Source: Tilletiopsis washingtonensis (taxonomy: Eukaryota; Basidiomycota; Exobasidiomycetes; Entylomatales). Taken from it: a DNA stretch of 64,000 bases. Made by a program: the position numbers and the translations under genes. The first letter of the stretch is position 1. Each line of letters begins with the position of its first letter. Location of the stretch: NCBI RefSeq assembly GCF_003144115.1, contig NW_020312002.1:538859-602858 (forward strand), read 5' to 3'. Of the stretch, positions 43,339 through 54,065 are shown piece after piece. The notes below the pieces were generated by a model. That model did not search any database, was not told the origin of the DNA, and worked only from the letters and a program-made list of their open reading frames with translations.

Positions 43339-46300
43339 ATGCCGTCTTCCGGCGCCGACGATGCGGCGCAGGCGGCGGGCCCTGCTGCCGTGCCTCTCGC
43401 GCTCGGCGCGCCGAAGGAGCGCCTGCGTGCGCTGCCCGGCGTGCACCAGTCGCTCATCCCCTACGCACGGCTGCTGGCACACGAGGCCGCAGCGTTTCAC
43501 GAGCATCTGCACCCACGCGCCTCATCCTCAGCCGCCTCCTCGTCGCTCGGCTCTGACGACTCGCTCGCGTCCTCGGCCGACTCCAATGCCTGGACGACGC
43601 AGCAGCTCGGCGCCTTCTGGCCTTCGCTGCGCCGGCACTCCAAGGCGCGGCCCGACCTCATCGCTCTCGAGACGGGCCGCTCTGTCAAACACGTCGCGGC
43701 GCTGCTCATTGCGCTCGAGCGCCAGCGCACTCTGTCAGCAACCCTTGGCCCCAGTCACTTCCGCAGCGAGCGCATGTTCCCCTCGGCGCGCCAGATGAGC
43801 GAGCGGTGGGTCGCGCTCGAGGAGAAGATGAGCGGCAGGCTCGAGGAGCGGCACGATCAGCTCAGCCGTGTGCTCGCAGGTGAGATGGCACACCTGCCGC
43901 ACGATGCTCTCGCGGCGCCCGAGCCAGAAGGCGCAGGCGAGTCAGCTGCTGGGCCTCCGGGGCAGCCGCCGCTCTCGCCGCGCTCGCGTGCGCTTAGCAC
44001 CTTGCAGCGTCCCGTCGCCTGGGCGGTGCAGACTGTGACGGTACTCCTCTACCTGCGGCATGCCCCGCTCGCTTCTCAGCGCGGACAGCTTGCGGGACGT
44101 GCCGTCAATGTCTACGCTCAACACGCCGTCGAGGAGCTGCTCCTCTCCACGAGCATCGCGCCAGACTCGTACGTCGACTTCGCCACGACTCACCCCGTGC
44201 CGAGCTTTCGTGTGCGGCGCGAGCCATTCGACGAGGTCTCGACGCGCAGCAAGAGCCGGATGCGCAGCCTGCTCGATGCCTTCTGGACCGAGGCGCTAGC
44301 GTCGGGCTGCGTGGCATGGGTCTCCAAGGAGGAGTCCAAAAAGCGCGCAAGCAGAGCTGCCGAGAGCGTCTGGGAGCTCGAGATGGCGCAGCTAGAGGCA
44401 GACTTGTCGCTGCCGCTGCCGGACAGCCAAGGTGGACACTTCGTTTGGACTGAAGAGCTCCTCTCTGAGCTCGAGACGGCTTCCTTCGCTGCCGACGCAC
44501 GGCCAAGCGCCGTGGCATCGAGCTCTGCAGTGCCGATGGGACCAGCGCTCAGCGTCGACGAGGACGAGCTGCTGGCTGCGGCGCGTCGCGGGCAGGCTGC
44601 CCTGGCGCACGCTCGCGATGCTGCTACGCTGCGTGTGCTGGCCTCGCTGTCGCAAGCGGAGCTGGCGTTCGCGCAGGGCGTTCCGCCACCGGCGCCCGCG
44701 CCGCGCAGAGCCATCGTGGTGGCAGAGCGACAGGAGGCTCGGGAGCGCAGGCGGCAAGGACTCGAGCCCGTCTGGTTCCACGGCATCGACATCTCCGACG
44801 TGCCGCTGCGGGACCGGCAGCGCGTGCGCTACCGCATCCTGTCGCGCATCCAGCGCTACGGCCTGGCAAAGACGCAGACGATGGACTGGCGCATGCGCGA
44901 CAAGAAGGTGCGCCCGACACTCGAGGAACGCCGCAAGGCGCGCCGGAGGCGGCGCAGAGAAGAAGACAAGAAGCTCTACTATCCGCTGCCGCCGCTGGCG
45001 CCGCACGTGGCGCCCGAGGTCTACAAAGGCATCGACATTTCCGAAGTGCCACTGCGCCAGCGTAAGCACGTAAAGCAGCGCATCTGCATGCGCGTGCAGC
45101 GCTCTGGGCTTGAGAGGGCCCAGGAGCTCGGCTGGCAGATTCACAACCGCACGGACGAGGACGGGCGCTACATGTTCAAGGGCATCGAGATTGTGCTGGA
45201 GAACAACACACCTGCCGAGCGCAGACGCGTCTCAGACCGCATCGCGCGCCGCATCAGGCTGTTCGGCCTCGAGGCGGCGAAGCTCATGGGCATCGAGTCG
45301 GTCTCCAAGAATCCCGCTGTCAAGGCCCGCTACGACGCGGTCGTCGAGGCGGCCAGGCTGGGACGCCTGGACACCATCGAGCCGCTGCAGGCGGCAGAGG
45401 AGAGCGACAGCGAGGTGGATACAAACGCGGTCGATGAGCTCCTGCAGGCGGCAAATGAGGCGCCAGCCAGTGCCGAGTCATCCAGCGCAGCGGCGCCCGT
45501 CCGGGCGCCTCGTGTCGCGGCTGGACCGGCCAGGTCTGTTCCCGCTGCAGCTCCTCCTGCGCAGCCTCTTGAGCAGCAAGCAGGAGCCACTCGGCGATGG
45601 AAGGCCATCGGCGTCGACGCGCTGCAAACCGGAGGCGTCCTCGGGCGGCTGAAGCAGCTCGATCTTGAGCTGCTCAGCGTCAGTCGCATCGCCCACCTAC
45701 ACTCGTGAGTGGCGCGCTCTTCCGTCTGATCTCGCTCAACGAGACCCGCTGACGGCTCCATTCAGACTACAAACTGCCGTGCCCGCACCGCCGCAAGTAT
45801 CCGCGACCGTCGGCACCGCCGAGGCGCCAGCGCGCTTGAACGCACTGCTGCTGCTCGACCTCCATTCACACGTGTCCGACTTCGTGCGCGCAGTTCTCGG
45901 CCGCGTCATTCACGAGGGCGAGAAGCGGTCTGGGCTCATCAGCGGCGCCGACATCAACGATGCCCTCCTTGCCCACACGCCCATCCTGCCCACATCGCTG
46001 CCGCACTATGGCACGCTGAATGTGCATCCTGAGGAGCGTCTTGCGCGCGCCGCGCGCGAGAACATGGTCGCCGACCCGCCGGTCGACTGGCTCGGCGCCC
46101 TCTTTCCGGACGACGAGGTGCGTGCGCTCAGCGCCGGCGTGGACATCGATGGCGCTGCCGCGCGTGCACCGCCCGGAGACGAGCAGGTCTTTACGGCCCG
46201 GCATGTCTTCTCCCGCGCTCACGTTCCCACTGAGCCGGAGCGAGAACGGCTGGCGGCGCGCATGCGCGAAGAGCTCCGCGAGGCCAAGAGCGGTGAGAAG

Positions 46301-48058
46301 CGCAAGCGTCCGCAGGCTCTGGACGTCGTATCGGACGAGAGCTCGCTCTATGAGGACGACATCGAAGAGGCTGAGGCGACGGCCGCCAAAATCCGCCGCC
46401 TGCAGCGAAGCAACGTCGGCATCAACATGCACGACGAAGTCGTCGGCATCGCTCCGCCGCTCGTCGGACGCAACGCGGTGCCAGAGCGCTACCGCCCGCC
46501 ATTCCTCGTCAAGCCGAGAGGAGAGCGGCGCGACCAGGTGCATCAGGCACGCTGGAAGCAGATCGCAGAGGAGGACAGGCGCCGAGACAAGGAGGCCGAG
46601 GAGGCAGACTGGCGCAGATGGTGGGGCAGGGACATTCGCGTCAGGCTGCAGGGCGAAGATGGCGAGGAGGACGGCGGCTGGGTCGAAGTCAGCGAGGAAG
46701 AGCCGGCGAGCAGCGAGGAGGAGCGCTCGCAGCTCAAGCGCGCTCTCAAGGGCAAGACGAAGATGCGCAACTCGGACGAGGAGGAGACGAGCAGCAGCGA
46801 GGAGGAGAGCAGCGAGGCGGAAGGCAGCCGAGATGACAAGATGGACATCGACGCACTGAGCGAGAGCAGCGATGCAGCCTCCGGCAGTAGCTCAGAGTCA
46901 GAGAGCGACGACGAGGTCAGCCTTGACTCGCGCAGCGACAACAGTCAAAGCTCGAGTGCAGGCAGTGGCGACAGCGGCAGCAGCAGTGATGACGACTCGG
47001 CGCCAAGCGTCATGCAGCAGAGCGTTGCAGCTGGCAGCGCCCGAGCTTGCAGCCGATCGAGCTCAGGCTCAAGCAGCTCGAGCCCAAACTCCAGTAGCTC
47101 GAGCGATGCCTCGTCGCGATCAGCTCCACGCCAGGAGTCTTCCGCGGCGCCCAAGGCATCACCGACGCCAGGGCGCGCCGCTGCCGGCGCATCATCTTCC
47201 TCCTCTTCATCTTCCTCCTCCGGCGTCTCTCCTTCGCGCGCGTCCGCTGGCCAAGCCCCGAAGCTCTCGACGTCCACGAGCAGCTCGTCCTCCAGCAGCG
47301 GCAGCGGCAGTAGCAGCAGCGATAGCGATAGCGACTCGTCCTCGCAAGCTCATGCGCCTGCCGCTACCACGCAGCCTGCACGTCGTCGCTCGCCAAGCGC
47401 CATCTCCATCCGTTCTTCCTCGACCTCGTCTCCGTTCTACCCGGCGACGAGCGTGAGCCATGCACATGCGTCGCGCCCAGCAGGTGCGCCTCTTGTAGCG
47501 CATGATCACGACGTCGTGATGAGAGGCCGTGGCAGCGACAGCGACAGCAGCATCAGCATCAGCAATGCCAGTGGCAGCGGAAGCAGCAGTGGCAGCCAGA
47601 GCGACAGAAGTCCCGGCGACAAGAGTAGCAGCAAGAAGAACGCAAGTGCCAGCGACGGCAGCAGCAGCAGCTCCTCCGGCTCGTCCTCGAGCTCCTCGGG
47701 CAGCAGCTCTGCCTCGCAGTCATCGTCCGCGCGACAAAGCCCCCGCGTCGTTCTAGCGAGGCAGCAGCGCGCTGCCACGAGCAGCACCAGCTCCGGCTCG
47801 AGCAGCTCAGGCAGCTCACGCAGCTCGAGCGGCTCAAGCGACTCTAGCGACTCGTCTGCGTCGACGGCGACACGAGGTCGTGCAGCTGTGCAGCCGGCGG
47901 CGGAAGCTGGCAGCTCCAGCGACAGCTCGAGCGACAGCGACACGTCTTCGTCTTTGTCCGACGCTGCGCCAGCTGCGCCCCTCAGTAGGCTGGGCCCGGC
48001 GCCGCCGTCCGACTCGGACAGCGACACGTCTGACACCAGCAGCGACGACAGCTCTTGA
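43339..48058 (+). CDS. SANT-domain protein, Rrn5-like (RNA polymerase I upstream factor), with Ser/Asp tail
   Basis: 1552 residues, two exons (43339-45704, 45766-48058). A SANT/Myb-like domain lies near residues 84-132 (AWTTQQLGAFWPSLRRHSK, then RPDLIALETGRSVKHVAALL), close in pattern to Rrn5 of the yeast upstream activation factor for rDNA. A helical block after the intron (RLNALLLLDLHSHVSDFVRA) could be the histone-fold-like part reported for Rrn5. Between them are three related repeats of about 40 residues starting GIDISDVPLRDRQ, GIDISEVPLRQRK and GIEIVLENNTPAE. The last 450 residues are almost only Ser, Asp, Glu and Ala with basic breaks, similar to Nopp140/Srp40 nucleolar tails. Yeast Rrn5 is only 363 residues, so this would be a greatly extended relative. 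The assignment is tentative. Confidence 0.55.
46680..48055 (+). repeat. Ser/Asp/Glu low-complexity coding tract
   Basis: Imperfect AGC/TCG/TCC and GAC/GAG codon runs encode blocks of 4-8 Ser separated by acidic or Ala/Pro residues. The tract also produces long spurious antisense open frames. The composition suits a multiply phosphorylated nucleolar tail. Confidence 0.8.
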
Positions 48059-49392
48059 TGTCCTCTGCGGCTAGGCGGACGAGATGCGGCTTGATGAACA
48101 ATGAGATACCATTCCTCAGCACATCTGTCGTGTGTCTTGGTCGCTTGCTGCTGCTCGCGCTTAAACTGCCAGCCGACGGTCTTCGACCCCACGCCGGCAA
48201 ATGCGGGGTACAGCTCGTGGCGCGCGGGCCGGGTAAGCAGCAGCCACAACCCACAAGAGCGACGGCGAGATAGAAAGCTGCTGGCATGCTGGCAGCCCCA
48301 GACGAGAGAAAAGGCAGCTCGGCGTGCCCCGGGCTGCGTCCTTTCAAGCTCCTCCAGGGATGCTGCACCCTGCTGCACGTCCCCCGCCGGCAACGCCGAG
48401 TGCGGCAGCAGTATGCGGACGCCGCCTCCGCAGCGCCGCGCCGCGCGGCGCGAGCCTTGCCCAGCCCCCGGCTGCACGTCGAGCCGCGCCTTTTGCCCCG
48501 TGTGCATCGCTCCAGCACCATGCACCCTTCCGGGGAGCGGAGAGCGGGGCTGCAGAGCACCAGCACTGCCAGCAGCAGATGTTGCAGCACAGCCTTCGAG
48601 CGAGATGGCTGCTGTGGCGCTGGGTGCTGCTCCAGCCGCTCGGCATCGCAGCCGAGGGCGAAGCGCGAAGAAAGCTGCACGGCACCGTTGCCGGTGCATG
48701 CGCCGATGCTCAGGGCCCTTCTACGCCACGGCGGCGGCCGTGAGCTGAGATGCCGCTCTGGGTACGGCTCACTATTCCAGCACCGGCCCCGCCTTCTCGT
48801 TCCGTCTGAGCGTAGCTCTCCGAAGGATCTTAGCTGCTGTGCTTGCCGTCTGAGGTCGATGCCTTCAGGCAGCACTGCACCGCTGTCGCAGCGCTTCCTG
48901 CGGCATGCTCTGCTCTCTGTTTCGGGCAGGTCCTTTACCCCTAGAGTGGCCAGCATAATGAGGTACCGGCTCATCAACGGCACAAGCCGGGCACGTCGAT
49001 GATCGACAGGTCGGCCAGGGCCTGCACGCCGTGTGCGCCCAAGGTCCACCTCTCCGCCTGCTGCTGCAGCGAGCAGCACCGCATCGACGGGCGCCGCGGC
49101 ATGCGCGATGCGGACCGAGGCCGACCGGCAGCATGCAGCAGCTGCACCTTCCAGCGCTCAGCTGCAGCGTGGCAGCTGCAACCCTCTGCTCGTCTGCGTC
49201 ATGCGGAGAGGCCGGGGGGCTGAGCTGCGGCCGCGGCGTGCCGTGCGGGGGAAGGGCGAGGCGCGCCGTGCGCCCGCTCCGATGCGGAGGTCGGCGGCTC
49301 TCGGGTGCGCCGGGAGCGCGCCGCGCGCCTGGCGCCCGGCGCGTTCCGAGCGCACCCGCTCTCCGCCTTCTTCCAGCGCCGCACCGCACAGG

Positions 49393-49400
49393 TACATAAG
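49393..49400 (+). promoter_or_regulatory. TATA-like element of the PEPCK gene
   Basis: TACATAAG in GGTACATAAGGGCTC, followed within 30 bases by a C/T-rich initiator-like region. It is plausible as the core promoter if the leader contains the proposed intron (49508-50087). Confidence 0.35.
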
Positions 49401-50101
49401 GGCTCGCATCTGGGCGTCTCAGGCAAGCACACTCTCTATCCTCTTTCTCGTTCTCGTCTGCCTCGTCACCACCTCGACTGCGACCCCTAGACCGGCTGCC
49501 TATAGACGTGAGTGCTGCTCGCCGTGCGCTGTGGTGCTGGCGCGCGCTGTCCCGAGTCCCGCGCGCGCGTTCCCGGCCTCTATGCGGGGCAGCGCCGGCC
49601 GCTGTCTGCGCTTCCTCAGCGAGGACAATAGAGCAGGTCGAGCTGCTGCCTGGCGAGGTCATCGTCGCCGCCCTTGCTGCGTCTTGGCGCTCTAGCTTCG
49701 CGGCTGGCGAAGACGTCAGAGGCAACCTCGGCTCGGGCATCGGGTGTGCGCGCTTGCTCTTGCGCTGCGGGGCCGCGCGCGCCGCGCGGGCAGCGCCGGA
49801 GCTGTCGGCCTTGCCACTTCGGTGCCTGGCCAGTGCGCGGGCGAGCGGCCTCTGCCAGCCTGCCTGCGCTGTGCCGCTGCTGCAGCGCCGCCGCTGCCAG
49901 CCTGCCTCGCCAGCGCTGGCTGCTGCTCCACCTGCGCGGCACCCGGCGAGTGCCGGCCCTGCGCCCACGCCGGGTCCTCGCCTCGCCTGCGCCGCCGCCG
50001 CCGCCGCCTTCCTGCCCCGCGCCCGCCCTTCCTCTCGCCCACACCCGGCTCACTCTTCTCTCTCCTCCACCACCTCTACCCTCGCAGTAGACACGCCGCA
50101 C

Positions 50102-50120
50102 CACACACACACACACACAC
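50102..50120 (+). repeat. CA dinucleotide microsatellite in the PEPCK leader
   Basis: About nine CA units end 26 bases before the start codon at 50146, within the 5' untranslated leader. Confidence 0.85.
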
Positions 50121-50145
50121 CTTCACACCACCACACTTCGTCACC

Positions 50146-51934
50146 ATGGCCTCGCCCGGAAACCACGTGAGTCGCTGCTCGTCGTCGGCGCGCGTGCTCT
50201 CAACCCGATCTCACCCCTGCTCCTCCAGCACGATGAGCTCCCCGACCAGGGCGAGCACCACGACACGTACCCGCTGCTGCGCGACAACGACCTGTCGCTC
50301 TTCTCCAAGGTGCGCATGTCGAGCGCTCAGTCGCAGCACACGACGCTGACCCTCCACTGCAGGCCGGCTTTGACATGGAGAAGATTCACCTGAAGCGCAA
50401 CGCCTCGGTCGCGCAGCTGTACGAGGACGCCATCAAGAAGGAGGGCGCCGTCATTTCGAGCTCCGGCGCGCTCATCAACTTCTCCGGCAAGAAGACGGGC
50501 CGCTCGCCCAAGGACAAGCGCATCGTCTTCGAGGACTCGTCCAAGGACGACGTCTGGTGGGGCCCCGTCAACATCAAGATGGACGAGCACACGTTCGAGA
50601 TCAACCGCGAGCGTGCCATCGACTATCTGAACACGCGCGAGGACATCTACGTCTTCGACGGCTTCGCGGGCTGGGACCCCAAGTACCGCATCAAGGTCCG
50701 CGTCATCTGCGCGCGTGCCTACCACGCGCTCTTCATGCACAACATGCTCATCCGCCCCACGCAAGAGGAGCTCAAGAACTTCGGCGAGCCGGACTTCATC
50801 ATCTACAACGCCGGCCAGTTCCCGGCGAACCGCTTCACGTCGGGCATGACGTCGTCGACGAGCGTCGAGATCAACTTCAAGCGCCGCGAGATGGTCATCC
50901 TCGGCACCGAGTACGCCGGCGAGATGAAGAAGGGCATCTTCTCCGTCATGCACTACCTGCAGCCCGTCAAGTTCGGCCAGCTCTCGCTGCACTCGAGCGC
51001 CAACGAGGGCCCCAACGGCGACGTGTCGCTCTTCTTCGGCCTCTCGGGCACGGGCAAGACGACGCTCAGCGCCGACCCGCAGCGCCGACTCATCGGCGAC
51101 GACGAGCACGTCTGGTCCGACACGGGTGTCTTCAACATCGAGGGCGGCTGCTACGCCAAGTGCATCGGCCTGTCGGCCGAGAAGGAGCCCGAGATCTTCA
51201 ACGCCATCCGCTACGGCTCCATCCTCGAGAACGTGTCGTACGACAAGAACACGCGCATCGCCGACTACGACGATTCGCACCTGACGGAGAACACGCGCTG
51301 CGCCTACCCCATCGACGCCATCCCCAACGCCAAGATCCCGTGCATTGCCGACACGCCGCCGAAGAACATCATCATGCTCACCTGCGACGCCTACGGCGTG
51401 CTGCCGCCCGTGTCGAAGCTCACGCCCGAGCAGGCGCAGTACCACTTCATCGCCGGCTACACGAGCAAGACGCCCGGCACCGAGGAGGGCGTCGTCGAGC
51501 CGAGCCCGACGTTCAGCACCTGCTACGGCCAGCCCTTCATCGTGCTGCACCCGCGCCGCTACGCCAGCATGCTGGCCGAGCGCATGAGCAAGGTCAAGGC
51601 CGACGCCTGGCTCATCAACACCGGCTGGGTCGGCGGCAAGTTCGGCACGGGCAAGCGCTGCCCGCTCAAGTTCACGCGCGCCATCGTCGACGCCATCCAC
51701 GACGGCTCGCTCGCGCAGGCCGAGTTCGAGAAGTTCGACACGTTCAACCTGCAGGTGCCCAAGGCCGTCAAGAACGTCGACGCCAGCATCCTCAACCCCG
51801 CCAACGCCTGGGCCGACAAGAAGGCCTTCGAGGTCGAGGTCAAGAAGCTCGCCGGCATGTTCAGCAGCGCCTTCGAGAAGTACGCCGCCGACGTGTCGGA
51901 GGAGGTGCTCGCCGCCGGCCCGCAGGTCGCATAA
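50146..51934 (+). CDS. PCK1: Phosphoenolpyruvate carboxykinase (ATP-dependent)
   Basis: Converts oxaloacetate and ATP to phosphoenolpyruvate and CO2, the committed step of gluconeogenesis, in the cytosol. Exons 50146-50166, 50229-50309 and 50363-51934; 557 residues, normal for fungi. The ATP-type kinase loop [14 protein letters not shown] lies near residue 260. The metal-binding [11 protein letters not shown] follows, with [14 protein letters not shown] after it. The substrate-binding and family blocks [31 protein letters not shown] and [20 protein letters not shown] are present. Codon use is extremely GC3-biased (nearly all C or G), the strongest in the window, consistent with high expression. 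The first exon has 21 bases. The promoter is probably carbon-regulated as in other fungi, but I see no site I can name. Confidence 0.97.
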
Positions 51935-52251
51935 GCGCGCCGCCGCCGCCGTGTCTCGTTCCTCCTCGTCGGCGTCCTCCACGCCATCTGTTCCCGCCGT
52001 CGCTTCCACACTCTGGTCTCCCCCCACACATTCGTCCCCAAGACAGACATTTACCTTTTCCCCGTCCCCCTCCGCGTCATCTGCGCTGTGTACCTATTTC
52101 CGCCGACTACTAAAAATCTAGCACATCTGGCACATGGCATCGGGCGTAGCGGAGCACGGCAGTGAGAGTGAGACACGATGAGTCGGTGACGCCCTGTGCC
52201 CAGCATGCAGCAGCAGATAGACGCGCGGCCGCTGCTGCCCCTTCTGTGCTC
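51935..52251. other. 3' region of the PEPCK gene
   Basis: 317 bases. The first 170 are C/T-rich with ACTAAAAATCTAGCAC near 52108, a likely polyadenylation area. The remainder precedes the stop codon of a tentative minus-strand gene. Confidence 0.5.
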
Positions 52252-53160
52252 TCACGCGCGGTCCCGAGGCAGCCCATCGTCCTGTGCCCCGCACTCCACA
52301 AGCAGTCGAGTGAGCTCCTCATGGCTCGGGACATGAGGCTCCGTCGGCGAGCCGCTGTTGCTGAGCGCGCTTCTCCGCGCCAGCGGCAGGCGCGAGGGCT
52401 CCCTTGCAGCAGCGCTGCACCCCGTCCGGTAGCTGGCGCGTGCGTGGGCCGCGGCATCCGGGAACGGCAGCGCAGCGCAGCTCACATCGTGCCTCTCTCA
52501 CACACACGTGCGCAGCACCAACGCACCCGCAAAGGCAAGCTCGAGCATGCAGGAGGCCAGAGCTGACATGAGGTGAGATCTCAGCCGTTGCAACCGACAT
52601 GCGGCCAGCCGCTCCAGGGAGGCGGTGAGCGTGCGAAGAAACGCGACACGCGCCTGGGGGACGCGTAGAGAGCAGCGCAGCGCCCGCCGTCATCTGACTT
52701 GTCCTCGAGCCACCGTGAGGTCTCGCTGTGTATGCACGCTGTGGACGACAAACCGATCTGTCGCTCCTTTCTCGAGGCGCGGAGTAGCTTGAGCTTGCAG
52801 CTCAGCCTCGGGATGTAAGAGCGAAGAGGAACGATGGCTCATGCCGCTCCCAGGCGCGCCAGCAGGCCCGCTGTCTTGACCGGTCGCGAGCTGCTCGAGC
52901 GCCGCTCTTCGGCTCCGCTCAGAGGCATGCAAGCAGAACTCAAGCGCAAGCTCGAATCTCGACATCGCCTGCAGCTGTCGAGGTGGTGGCATGCGGAGGT
53001 GCGCTCTCCAGCGCGGCGAGCTGCCGCCGCCCCTGCATCGTCCCAGCGCAACGGCTGCGGACTTACGCAGCAGCAGCGCGGGAGCAGCGGCGTCGTGGCG
53101 GCAAGACGCGTCTCGAAGCCAACGGACAACCCCTGACAACACGTACCGCACGCCGCTTCG
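52252..53160 (-). CDS. Tentative multi-exon gene of unknown function (C-terminal part modelled)
   Basis: No family recognised. On the minus strand three segments join in phase. The first is an exon starting near 52968 after a GTAAGT-AG intron (53066-52969); it reads MSRFELALEFCLHASERSRR and ends near 52714 or 52699. The second exon is 52653-52508 (FLRTLTASLERLAACRLQRL, then MLELAFAGALVLRT). The third is 52432-52252, ending SHEELTRLLVEC and GLPRDRA before TGA. The phases at 52508/52432 fit, and each intron has GT-AG ends. Upstream, a frame reading LSVGFETRLAATTPLL could be the preceding exon, but the start codon is not found. Amino-acid make-up is like a real helical protein, unlike the Ala/Arg frames around it. 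Codon bias is weak. The whole may extend to about 53450. Confidence 0.4.
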
Positions 53161-54065
53161 CCTGCCGCCTGCCGTGCCTGCCCCTCGCTCGGCCTCGGGC
53201 TCCGACACACGCCGGCCGCTGCAGCGAAGTAGCGCAGCGGTGCATCGACGCAGGTCCCGGCTGGCAGCAGCATGCAGCAAGCGCGAAGCAAGGCCACGCT
53301 CGACGCTCGAAGAGGACGTACGCGCGCGTCTGCACCACGTGTAGACACGAGAGTGCAGCCATGTCGCGGCCGCGAAGGTGGCCTGACCCGCACATGCCTC
53401 ATCGGGCAGGCCGGCGGCACGGCACAAGGGCTGAGCATGCGCACCGTGCAGCGCTGACTTGATAGCGACGGGGCGCAGCGCCCCGGCGCAGTGCGCGTTG
53501 CACCGCGCCGGCGCTGCGATCTTCTCGCGGCTCTGGCGGCCGGGATACTGACGATGTGAGCTCACCCTGCACCTGACCGCTACAGCGGCATCGCAGCGTG
53601 CTCGTCTCAGGGCCTGGCCCTGCATCGCAGGTCCGTTGCGCAAGCCGCAGCTGGCGGACGCAGCGCGATGGACCCCGCCTTGCTCCTCTCCTCCTCACCC
53701 TGTCCTCGGCCTCGGCGTGTGAGCGCTGCTCACGCTCCTTCGCTCCTCGCTCTCGCTCTCTCTCTCGTGTCACCTCCTCGCTGCCATGCGCACCTGAGCC
53801 CTCGCCGCCCTCTGCTCGCCGCACCGGCGCTCCCTGTGACGCCTCGCATTCTCGCATCTCGCACCCTCGCGCCTTCCGACGATCCTCGCTCGGCCACCTT
53901 CTCGCCCTCCTCGCCGTTCCAGACAAACCACGCACCACGTCGCTCGCACTCGAGCAGCTGCCACCCGACCCGACTCGCTCTCTCAATCCCACGCAGCACG
54001 TCCATCTGCTGCACACCATCCGGCCGCTTCTGGCCTCGGCGCTCCTCCGCGCCCTCTCCGTCAGC
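53161..54065. other. Upstream region of the disordered-protein gene at 54066
   Basis: About 900 bases, possibly including the 5' part of the tentative minus-strand gene. From 53660 to 54060 the plus strand is C/T-rich and open in the frame of the next gene but has no in-frame ATG, so it is read as promoter and leader. Confidence 0.45.

Larger units (their letters stand above)
48059..50145. other. Intergenic region upstream of PEP carboxykinase
   Basis: About 2.1 kb. The first 350 bases carry an open minus-strand frame of ordinary composition (see findings), too weak to call. Positions 48400-49380 show nothing definite. A TATA-like TACATAAG lies at 49393, then C/T-rich sequence. A GTGAGT donor at 49508 and a CCCTCGCAG acceptor at 50087 would bound a 580-base leader intron. 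A CA dinucleotide run lies just before the start codon. Confidence 0.5.

Noticed and set aside
47506-48057. Long minus-strand frame under the Ser-rich tail
   Set aside because: Ser, Asp and Glu codons read in reverse rarely give stops, so the frame is uninformative.
50327-52027. 566-codon open frame on the minus strand
   Set aside because: Antisense to PEP carboxykinase, caused by its extreme codon bias.
53598-54065. Upstream extension of the 54066 gene
   Set aside because: The frame is open but has no ATG and is C/T-rich like other leaders here.
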